DNA of 64,000 nt from Ascidia mentula (lineage: Eukaryota; Chordata; Ascidiacea; Phlebobranchia; Ascidiidae), in assembly GCA_947561715.1 (NCBI GenBank), contig OX387197.1, forward strand, positions 10,723,001 to 10,787,000. Reading direction: 5' to 3'. How positions within the stretch are numbered: the first letter of the stretch is position 1; every line of letters begins with the position of its first letter. The translations under genes were made by a program, and so were the position numbers. The notes beneath the pieces are model-generated. The model ran no database searches. It saw only the letters and a program-made list of their open reading frames with translations, and was not told where the DNA came from. Below are positions 23,491 through 34,054 of the stretch, one piece after another.

Positions 23491-26400
23491 TCAGACAGGT
23501 TTGTAAAAAATCTGTCCGCGACTCAAACGCCTACGGAGCTCTCGCCAAAGCATGGATCGTTCCACAGCGGAACCGCTCAGCACCGACCTGTTCTCTTGCG
23601 CCCTCCGGTGGAGGTAGGGAAGCACCTCGTCGACTGGACCAAACGGAACATACTTGTACACATGATAGCCGGCTTGTCCTAAAAAACATTCGCGACGTCA
23701 ATATAGAACCGGGGTGAATTACAGGGCCGGTATGTTTTTTTTGTCGTATATATGTCAATACAGTGACTCCCAACTAGTGATGTGTTGCGCCGAATCCGGG
23801 TACCCGAACCCGGCCGGATATTGACCAATTTTCATTACCCGGACCCGGCCGGATAATACACTTAATTTTACCGGATAGTTGGGAAAGCATTTTTGTCCTA
23901 AAAGCGGACAAACATTTCGCAAATTACTCGTTTTTGGGACCCGGTCTGTGATACTCACCGGCTTCCGATTTTTCGGATGTTTGTTCTTAAGTTTTTTTGT
24001 GACGTGTTATACCATATTAATAAATGCCCACGTTTATTTGTTCCACTCATGACAGGCTAACCTTAACATAGCATTCTGTTTGGCAATCAAACATTTTTGC
24101 CATAATACACGAATCGGTGTTAACAAACTGCCGGATCCAAATTATCCGGCAGGATTTGATTAATAACTATCCGGATCCGGCCGGGCCGGATAATTTGGAA
24201 CTGGGAACATCATTACTCCCAACCTTTTCGTGGTTGCGTACCACTTGGAGGTAAAACAATTTCGACGCGTACCACCGGTTGGGGAACACTGTGTTAATTG
24301 AAACGTTTAGCAAGGCGTTCATATTACAGGTGATTACAACGTGCATTTAGGCAAAAATTTACGGATTGATATTGTAACTACACCACTGATAACATTTAAA
24401 GAGTGAGAAGAAATGAAGGCGAGCTTTTAACACTTAACTGTAAAGCAATAATCAATATTTGTGTTGATAAGCAGTCAGTAATTAGTACTTGCTTGTGTTA
24501 AAGTCCGCACTTATAAATCGATAAAACTGCACTCAACGTCAATTAATGCTCGGCGAAGTGCTGTTCGGACGAAAGGTTATTGGTAATTTATTGGTTGCTG
24601 ATGGTGAGAGTACAAAGTGTACATTTGTTTATACATAGTTGGTGTGCAGTTTATATATTGATAATACAAGCTTCTAACAACCAATATATACATCAGCACA
24701 GCTTCGCGTCGGGTTCAACATGTTTACATCAGCAGTGGCCTGACTCATAAAAACATTAACACGATATGCCCACATTTGTATTCACACAATGAACTCACCA
24801 AGTGGAAAAGTAATGTGGTCGCACATTCCCAATAGCTGGCCAAAATATACCCGGTGTTGCATTTCAGGTGTAAACTCGAGGTCGTGGATTCTACGAGAAA
24901 CAATTGAGTGAGATTTGATTTCAAGTTGAATTGCCGTGTTGCACTGCATACTTTTGAAGAGCGTGTTTCACGCTGTTTTCATTGTGTGACGCAAACATGA
25001 CGTCGGCATTTCCGCCTTCTTTGATGTGCTGTAACAGGATCTCCTGCAGTCTGTGGTAATTTCTGTGGAACAAAAACTGCGTAAGCAACGAGGCTATTTT
25101 CAAATTGTAAGCCAGTAAGTTGTGGTAAAGTTTCACAGAATTAAAATGGACAATCATTGCACGAAAATCCAACAAATTTTATCAATAGCCAGTGGAGTCT
25201 TTGTGTCACCACTTGATGTTGGATTAAAACACATTGTGTACTGACGCGTTTGTGGCGTCGTAGTTTGGTTGTATTGGGTCTTCGTAATCGAGTTGCGCTG
25301 CTCTTTCCCTCTCGTGCTCCATGTAAGCTCCGCGAACCAGCTTCAATCCGAAATGAAAACCTTCGCGTTGCGACAGGGCAAGGTCCTTGCACAAGTTATC
25401 TTCGGCGGACTGTAAGAAAAGTCATCAAAAAAATTACACATTAGGTTTCAACAGTCCGGGATAAAAAACAAATCTTTTGTGGAACCCTAAGAAGGTCGTG
25501 TCGTGATAGCGATCATTGGTTGATGACGAATATATCGAATCGAAAAGACGTTACATTAGATTTAGGTTCCTTTTTCGACTAGTTTATAATCACCGTTCTC
25601 CAAAAGATTTGATAAGCTTATCCCCTCACTGAAACGCACCCTAAGAGTTTACAAGCAAAGACGCTCCACTAAAATAAAAGTTTTTCATATGCCCAGCCAA
25701 TGTATACCTGGCGACTGTGAGAATGCTTAGAAAATCAGCCCACCTTTAAATAACATTGGTACGTGTTCATTATAACCGTCTTCTTTTTGTTAAACTTTCT
25801 CATCATTTCCATGGTGATGCGACTGATCGCGGGCTGGAAGTAGGTTTGTTCGGCGTCGATCATCAGTCTGACGTTCTTCTTCAGTGCCCTCTGAGCCAGA
25901 GCATCAACGCGGTTAAGCATCCTCTTCATTTGCGCCTCTTCCTCATCGGTAAATTTGGGAAGCAGTGACTCCGCGTCGCCCGTCTGTCAACAACACAGTT
26001 TGTTCATTATCCTAATTATTAGTGGCTAAGAAAGTTACATTGCTGTTGCATAGGAGAAGAAAAAAAATCAATAATTCAAATCCAGATTGTTTGTAACACA
26101 AAACATCCGTGTGAATATAATCAGGAAATCACGCTTGGTTTCGATTCAGTTTTGCGGAAATGTTTGGTCAAACTCTGCTGTCGCTACAGCATTAGGAATT
26201 TTAGGCTTTTGTGAATCTAGTGTACCACGAATCTAACGAGCGAACCAGCAAAAACGTGGGTTACGTGCATACTTGCAACGTTGAAAGTGGTAATGTTAAC
26301 GCTCTTAGTCATAAATTTGCTGTTCAAAAGTGACGAACTTAACGTTTAGGTCATGTGTCGGGTAGTAAATTTTACATACAAGCTGCGTTTATTACTTTAA

Positions 26401-29336
26401 AAGGTCGTGTGGGAAAGCTGGCAAGCTGCCCCATTGTTGGCTGTTTTAACACAATTATTTCGTCAAGTTTATTGCTCTATCCCAAACAGTAAGGGACAAA
26501 AAGGACTTCCAAATTTTGGATAGTCATGTGAGCCCCTGCAGTCGTTTTTATTGCCGCACATTTCTAAAGTGCAGCATTTCAAATCACATAAAAATCTCCA
26601 TGTCATCATGACACAGTTGCGAAACATCAAACAGCTTGATTAAATATTTAGTCCAATATAAGGAATCATTAAAATTAAATCACCCATGGTGGACTTTGGC
26701 CTATTTTTGACCACAGATTTAGATTTTAAATTAGGGCACGTCAATGAAAGGGAATCAGCAGTGAACAAACAAAACTCCCATTGCGAAATGGGGTCAAGTT
26801 TTATGAAAAAGCTCTTCATACCTAATAGCAGAAATGGCATGTGGTAGCTATTAGCTGCATAGTGTACTGTTAAAGGTAATTTAAATGTGGTTTGCACAAT
26901 CCTGTGTATACATTCTTTTTTTAAACCTAAATACAAAGTTGTCTGAGAACAAAATTTTGGAATAAATAAGAGAATATCTCACATCTGGGTTTAGAACAAC
27001 AAAAATATCTGAGAATTTTCGATTCTTTGCTATCATCTCATTCCAGTCAAGGAGATCAACAAAACCAGATTCATCTTTGTCCATCCAGGTGAACCATTTC
27101 TGGGATTCATATCGACTCATTAATATCCCCATTTTGGCTGCCTTCGTCTAAAAATTATTTGTGTTAAAAAAGTTAATATTTTGTGTTATAAATAAAGAGC
27201 AACTGAGCTGCAGATAGATGTGAACACAATGTTTCAACCCACAAGGTCTCAAAAGTGAAGTTGGTGACTGTTGCCCAGAACTAGCTTATACGCTAGCCAG
27301 GTACAAACTGCTTTGTGGTGGTACGATCCGTTGAGTACACATAACTAGGTACTGAACAACAGAGACATATCCAAGTGGGGTGCACCATGGTCAAACTCCA
27401 TTGCTTGGTAACCGATAGTGCTATAGACTAGGGTGTCACTCAGATCATATCGAAAAAGTGTGTACACAACTTTCTGCAGCTCAATAAATGTTAATGCTCT
27501 TTTGCTTCTAAAAGAGCAATTATGTGACCAAACTATGATAAATTATTTGAAAAATTAGACAAGTACTTTTTGTGTTTGTGAATATACAAGTATTTTATGC
27601 CGGATCGCCCCATTGTGGAGGTCCTTTTTGGCGATCACAGCTAGCATTGCAGCCAAGCTGGATTAGTCACTTTTGTATCAATGAATGTAGGTTTTCATGA
27701 AAAATCATGAAAAAATTTTCACTGAAATCTATGTCAGTAAATCCAATACCACCATTCCAGTTCAAATGCTTCTCAGAAAGCAATCACACAACAAAACCAA
27801 GATCAGGGAAAAATACCTCAAATCGCAGCTGGTCAAACTTTCTGTCAATAAGGTTTCCTTTTTTGCCAGAAAACCTTTCAAAGAGTTGTTGACCTTTTGA
27901 CAGAACTTCGGAAAACTGTAGCTGTGCAAATGCATGCAGAAAAGGGAATGAAAAATTTGTCTACTAATCATTAAGATGCTGCAGTTTGATTAAATCACGT
28001 CAAAAATGAAACCAATCAGGATAAATGCCACTACTACAGATTGAATTTTGTCTTAAAGCTTTACCAGAAACTGTGGTCGTCCCAAAGCTGTTAGTTTTAT
28101 GGCAGCAAAACCACCATCAGTTGTTGCTCCAACGGCATCAATGCACCTAAATTTGATTGGACACAATGAAATAATGTGACCTATTCAAAATGACATGTCA
28201 CACTCACTTCAAAAAAATATTCATGTTGTCATCGCACTTTGATTCCCCCTCATAAAAATAAGTCCTGGCACTTACTACTTTCTTGCGGCGATCACTAAAT
28301 TCTCTGTGTGGTTGATATCTTTCGATAGTTTGGTATTCTAAAATATAAATAATTTTAGCAAGAAAATTATCCTCAACCAACATTTTGTTGTACAAAATGT
28401 GAAAAAACTATTACAATTTGAAAGCACCAAATTGCATTTTAAGCTGACAATACTGTTAAATGACATTCATGCTAACAAACATGTGAAGAAAATTATACGA
28501 AGTGCAAAACCAACCTGGGACAGTGTTTGGTTTGCATGAATCCATTTCTAGCTCTTCAGCTTTTTCCTCAGAAAGATCCTCTTCCACAGCATAATCAAGA
28601 ATTGCCCCAACCCCATGATCTGTAAGTTTGCCAACCAAACCCTGCGAATTATACTAACTATCAAGAGGGGTTTCAGTTTTAACCATAAATCACACTCATC
28701 TACACAATCTATGTACAGTAGGCAAAGTAGGTTTTTTACAGTAGCAAGTTGTGATGTTTAGGAAAGTATGGTTAAACTGAACAAAGTTCTTACTAACAGG
28801 TGCAAACCTTTATTTCTTTTTCGTTTTCTCCAGCAACGAAGTGTCCATAAAAGCTAATGTTCATCAGTTGTTTAAAGAGGCGTTTACCGGTCACCTTTTT
28901 CATGTACTTGGCAATCTTCCAGTACAATTACTATTAGAGAATATCAAGCGAATCAAAATTGCAATTTATTTAAAACTCTTACTGTCATTCCTTGATCAAC
29001 CAGAATTCCAATTGTACACAGCTGAAAGACCATAGCTGCTCTAAACAATTCAAAATTTGTTTTGCTTCGGTATGCCTCCACAATATTATTAAAATCGATG
29101 TCCCATGGAACTTGGTTTTCAGCAGTTGCAACATTTGTGGTACTTTCCTTGGGTCTCTGGGCATTAATTCCTGAAACTTCTGTTCCCAATGACACATCTT
29201 TAATCAGTTTTCTTCCACTGGCATGACTTTGTCGCTGCTGTTGTTTGAGTAAACGGCTTGCAGGTATTGTGACTGTCAGCCATTGTTTTCCAGGATTTAT
29301 GAACTTGGTACCACATTGAAGGAGACACCTCTGCAT
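23491..29336 (-). CDS. PRODH: proline dehydrogenase (proline oxidase), mitochondrial
   Basis: Twelve exons on the minus strand: 28983-29336, 28808-28915, 28515-28641, 28208-28337, 28065-28146, 27817-27921, 26983-27147, 25744-25983, 25231-25409, 24952-25062, 24799-24890 and 23491-23678, giving about 626 residues. It oxidises proline to pyrroline-5-carboxylate with FAD in the mitochondrial matrix or inner membrane. Family blocks are clear: [83 protein letters not shown] and YKYVPFGPV. The N-terminus is basic and Ser/Gln-rich, as expected of a mitochondrial presequence. An EF-hand-like loop ([12 protein letters not shown]) lies in exon 7. The exon 9/10 junction is the least certain because the donor GTTTTA is weak. 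A spare last exon lies at 21701-21888. Confidence 0.95.
23775..24215. mobile_element. non-autonomous hAT element (441 bp) with 8-bp target duplication
   Basis: The element starts TAGTGATGTG and ends ACATCATTA, imperfect inverted ends. It is flanked by a perfect 8-bp duplication CTCCCAAC (23767-23774 and 24216-24223). It is inserted inside the older 84-bp MITE. The other duplicate (21969-22052) shows the uninterrupted site. The interior is rich in CCGGATA-type sub-terminal repeats on both sides and has no transposase frame. Confidence 0.9.
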
Positions 29337-30038
29337 CTAGTGTTTTAATTTCGGATTAAAAGTAAAAAAGTAACAAAAATTATCACCCAAAGTAGCATAA
29401 AACTGTAACAAAAAACGTAATGTTAAATCAAATGCATAAGCCCGCGTGTGCGACAAGCGGTATTCCATACTAACAGCTGGAGCGTGGCATTGCCTCGGGT
29501 CTATAGACACGCCCACCCGCTTTAAAGTTTATTATTATGTGATTGGTTAAAAAGATCGGTTGCCGCCCACTTCGTTCACTGAAGGTTTATTCTGTCCTTT
29601 GCAACAAACACTATTGGTTTATGTAGAATTTTTTCAACAATCGCACGATAAGTCTTTCAAAACAGTTGGATCTCTTATTATCGCCTGCAATCACCAAGTG
29701 ATACGCGCAGCTGTGTCAGCTGCTAGAACAAATGAACAAATAGATTGTTGTCACACACAGCGCAACTAGACCGACGCACTCGTATGCCAGAGTGACGCAA
29801 CATACCTGCTGCAGGTTCTGGTGTTTCTATTTACAGCTCATGCATAATAGCAGCTACTGCAGGTCCTCTTTATTACATCAATTTACGACACGGTTAACAA
29901 TTTCGTGTCTTGCAGTCAAAATAATAAAACATGAACCCGATCACAAGACAGTGACAAACTTCAAAGCGGCAAACCGACAACAATTTTAAAAGCGACGTCA
30001 TAAAACAAAACGTAACAATGGACTCTTTCAAGTATTTG
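29337..30038. other. spacer between PRODH start and RPAP2 end
   Basis: About 700 bp. It should contain the PRODH promoter on the minus strand and the RPAP2 3' end. TTTATT (AATAAA on the minus strand) occurs near 29527 and 29869. No other feature is visible. Confidence 0.4.
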
Positions 30039-32878
30039 CTACCGGGATTTGAACAAAGTCCTTTCAACGAACTCTTCGACAGAGAATGCATTAAGGTTTA
30101 ATGATTTCAATAGAGCTTCGATGACACCTTGCGATTGTTCCAACGAAGACTTCATTGCTTCGTGGTTTGAACGCAACCTGTACAGTGTAACGATATATAT
30201 AATTACCAAATCCATTGAAAAGGTAAATATTTGAAAAAGTTATACTTACAAAAAGAGCAACGTGATGGCTATAAGTGGTACTTCGCTTGTTTTTATCATG
30301 ACATTGTGACTGTTGAGACTGCAACATAATAATGACATTTGACATGCAAAGTATATGCTGCAGATGCAGTCAACAGTAATTAGATGTGATTTACTTAGTT
30401 AATTGCAATTTTGTGCTGACATACAAAACAATGAAGAATTTCATGTTTGAAACTTAAAAAAATTATAGTCATAAACAGTCGTACAAAAAGTTTGTTTAAC
30501 AATATTTTTCTTGCCATAAAAACAGAATTTGATACAACATGTTGCATTCATGCCAAACACTTATATGCTTCTTCCATTGCTTAATTGTACTCACCTAAAT
30601 GTTGAAATAAGATCTTTAAGAAGTAGCGATACAGAGCCAACTGGCAAGTTTGGAACAAGGTCTTGCATTCTGGTCACATTAACAGGATAATAAAAATACA
30701 AATTAAAATTCTTGCATTATTTTTTAAACTTTAAAACCTACATTTTATTTAATTTTTGATAAAGTATCCTCTTTCTTATTATCATTTGATCTCTGGAGTC
30801 GACTGTAGGAAGTTCTACAGGTTTGTCGTCTGATCCATCACACTTTGAAAAAAATAAAACAAAAATGAGTATTTCCAATTTTCCAATGGTTCACATTTCC
30901 CACTTTGTTTTCTGGCAATCCTTTAAATGTTACTTTTGGTCTGTGTTCCAGTTGTCCTCGAAAGTATTGCTCAACTCTTCCAGCATACACCTGTGTGTCA
31001 TTGTCTTCTGTTTGTACACTCCTTTTGGCAGAATCTTTTGCATACAAAATTCACAATAAACTCATTATGACACAAAAGAAAATTGCATTTATGTACCAAA
31101 AGACTTATAGCCAGTGTTGATTTTCATGATCCTCTCTTCAAGTAATTGCATTTTTTCGTTGATTCTCACCTCATCTGTTGTAAAACCCTCAGATGCACTG
31201 GCAACATTCTGCAATAAAAATTATTGAAACATTAAGATTTAGACTAGCTGCACATAGACTTGTCTTTACAGTTTTCACGTTGAAGTTTGACGGATCTCTC
31301 AAAAATAAAACAGATTTTTCAGTGAGCCATGAGTCCACTGTGGAGAAAGTGTTTTGCAAGACAACTGCTTCTGGAGGTGACTGGAGTTTTGTTTGTGAGA
31401 CAGAATTAGTTTTACGACATTTTGGGTCTGCAACACCCCGACTTGGTCCAACATTAATTTCTTCTTCGTAAGCATTTTGTGGAACAACAATTGACTCAGG
31501 AAGATCTCCATCTGTTGAACATGTGAAGGAGTTCATTTTAATTATGAAGTGATCAGTTTAGTTGTACTTAAAACCCTATCTTACATTTATTTTCTGAAAC
31601 AATGTTATTACTTCCTTAATATTCGCAACATAAATGGACATTTGATGAGCAAAAGTGGTGACATATTTTCTCACCAGTTGTTATTTCTATATCACTGGAT
31701 TGCACCACATGTCTGAGATGAATTTCCTTTCCTTTTAAACCAGAAGGATCTCTATCCAAAGTTATTGGGTCCACACTACAAAAAAAAGAGTTAAATAGTA
31801 AAGTCAGTCTTTTGTAAATTTACAAAAGCAGCAGTAATGCTACCTTTTTCGACTTCTCAGCCACAAAGGTGTGGAGGGAATCTGTAGTGCAACATGTTCA
31901 GATGATTTGTAGCAAGAATTGCTGCAGAATTTTTTTCTATCAGACAGATCATAAACCCGGTTTCCAGAGATTTTGTATTGTTGCTTTGGAATCTATAAAA
32001 TAAAAAATCATGGCTTCTTTTGCTGGTATGAAGGGACAAATCCACATGTTTCGAATATTACTTCATTTATCATGTAAAAATATTAATAATAATTTTTATT
32101 TTTTCCGTCATTGACGAGAACTGAACAGCTTTGAACCATAGGCGGTTATGTAGACAACATATCTGTTTAGGTAGCAGCAAAATATAATACAAAACTGTCT
32201 GTGGTACAGACCAAACATATATTGGCAAAGAAATCATTACATGAGTGTGCACACCAAAATATTACAGGTCATTGCTTACATGGCACAGTGGATTGTCACA
32301 CAATGGGTAGCCACATAACTTCAATATTGCCCGTTCTTCAGTGACATCTTGGTAATGTTGATTGCTCAAATAGGTAATCTAATCAGCAGTGGTTTGATTA
32401 GTTTCTTGTTGGTTATATTTAAAACATCGAGTTAACTGATAAAAATCTAATCATTTTGTGCAGTACACTATAAGGCAGGGCTTTAAAAATGCACAAATAA
32501 CTGTTTGAGTTGTGCATCCCTGCTGTACCTGTAAGGTAATTGAACCAAATAAGTTAATTGAGTCAGGAGCTAATGTAATGCAAAAAAAAATATATATATA
32601 TCGAACAACAGTATTTTTAAGATAAGCAAACAGTATTTTTATTTGTTTACATGATCAATATCAATAAACACAAAATAAAAACAGCGAAAAAGTTTACTAA
32701 AGTAGCGGCAATAGTTTATGTTTTAAAAAATTTGACCAACCGAACTTGTAAAAAATTCCTGGGTGATATTTTCTTCAAGCATTAGTTTTACAATTTCGTG
32801 CGCCCGTTTCTCAGCTAAAACTTTGCGTTTAGCATCGTCTAAGGCTTTCCGATCTGCGGCGTTATTTTCAGAAGACAT
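30039..32878 (-). CDS. RPAP2: RNA polymerase II-associated protein 2 (RTR1-family CTD phosphatase)
   Basis: Eleven minus-strand exons: 32741-32878, 32280-32378, 31844-31992, 31675-31775, 31270-31511, 31097-31208, 30904-31034, 30742-30842, 30595-30669, 30250-30318 and 30039-30177, giving about 451 residues. The N-terminal RTR1 zinc domain is clear: HEIVKLMLEENITQEFF, then LCGYPLCDNPLCH, IPKQQYKISGNRVYDLSDRK and FCSNSCY. These supply the expected Cys set. The middle is variable. The C-terminal block (QKLNK...DLVPNLP, SLNSHNV, PLIAITLLFL) matches vertebrate RPAP2. The family helps assemble or import Pol II and removes Ser5 phosphate from its CTD. The protein is shorter than the human one, mostly in the linker. 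The start was taken at the first ATG (MSSENNAADR). Confidence 0.93.
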
Positions 32879-34054
32879 TCTTGTAGATGGTGACGAAGTT
32901 TTGGAAATCAATTGTTAAAGTACTATTTCACTTGGGACTGAACAACCTCATTTAGGGAAAGTACCCGTAGGTGATTTACATAGGTGCCGCTAAAACAACC
33001 AATATTTATAAGCCCCGCTTATTAGATAGGTAAAAGACCATCTATGTGGCCAGCCCCTAAAAAGAAATGGAAGCGCATCTTCAACTTTTAATAGTTGAAT
33101 TTGAACGGTATTTCCCAGAACTCGCCAGCACTGAATTGCCAGATTGGAAAGAGACTAGAAATCCTTTTCGTCTCAATGAAGACCTTCTTTCGGATGATTT
33201 GCAGGAACGACTGCAATAGACGACTTCGTAGCCATGCCTCTTACCGATTTTTGGGTGAAATACGTGCGGTTGTACAAGAATGTTGACAGCGTGGCATTGC
33301 GCACTCTACTTCCATTTTCTACAACTCATTTATGTGAAAGTGACTTTTCTTCACTTGTAAGTGTGAAAACAAAAGCACGCATTAAACTCGACTGTGCAAC
33401 CGATCTGCGATGTGCATTGTCGTCCACAAAGCCACCCATTAAACACCTGGTTTCAAAAACGCAATCCCATCCCTCCCATTGACGAGTGATAAAAAACTAT
33501 AAATACCTCAATAGTTGATTTTTAATTGTGCATTGATCGATTTGTGGGGGAGTCGCAGGATACGACAAATAGTATTAGGGCGAAACACTTCATGAATTTC
33601 GACGAGTTTTTGTCGCCGAACGAACCTGAATACGACTAGACTCTCAAAACGGTAAACAACCTTCAGAAACATCAGGACACAAATTGGAGATTTTAATAAA
33701 AACTTACAAATTTTGAACTAAAAATTTTGGTTCCGGTCATGACCTTCTAGCCACCCTTTAATCCAGTTGTCTCTCAACGAATTTAAACCAGTTAAAGGAA
33801 CAGTATATAGGCTGTAACTGATATGCCACTTTCTAACAGTTTGTTGCTTGCCACAAGCTAGTTGCCTACTGTTCTGTGAAAACTAATCGTAGAAAACATT
33901 TTTAACGGACGTATCAACTTCTATAGAAAATCTACTTCAATCCAAATGTAAAAGAAAATAGCTAAATAATTGTGTTTTGCGAATTTACCAAGTTTCACAA
34001 TTCTTGTAAAGAAAAAAGAAATTTACAAAGAAAAAACAATGGAGCAGATCCTGT
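32879..34054. other. spacer between CLCC1 and RPAP2 with transposon relic
   Basis: It contains the probable RPAP2 promoter just above 32878 and a broken hAT transposase piece (33067-33481). A GTGGGGGAGTCGC stretch near 33544 resembles the GGGGTCGC found near the 3' ends of some hAT elements. I see nothing in the remaining 500 bp up to 34054. Confidence 0.5.
33067..33481 (+). mobile_element. hAT (ZBED-like) transposase C-terminal relic
   Basis: Two frames carry the end of a hAT transposase. The first, from the ATG at 33067 (MEAHLQLLIVEFERYFPEL, then NPFRLNEDLL), ends at an in-frame stop near 33219. The second, about 33231-33481, has WVKYVRLY, LRTLLPFSTTHLCESDFSS, KTKARIKLD, DLRCALSSTKP and a final HPSH. 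The LPF-TTHLCESDFS and L/ALS blocks are the hAT dimerisation region as found in ZBED5/FAM200-type proteins. A frame change plus a stop separate the parts, and the N-terminal two thirds are missing, so it is inactive. Confidence 0.82.

Larger units (their letters stand above)
22236..24447. repeat. tandem duplication, copy 2
   Basis: Second copy of the 20445-22235 segment. It holds CIMIP2-type exon 22289-22386 (+), PRODH exon 23491-23678 (-) and a MITE split by a later hAT insertion (23775-24215). It ends at a TGTAAAGCA shared with the end of copy 1. Confidence 0.92.

Noticed and set aside
27230-27450. Possible SINE in a PRODH intron
   Set aside because: No A or B box, poly-A tail or target duplication could be identified.
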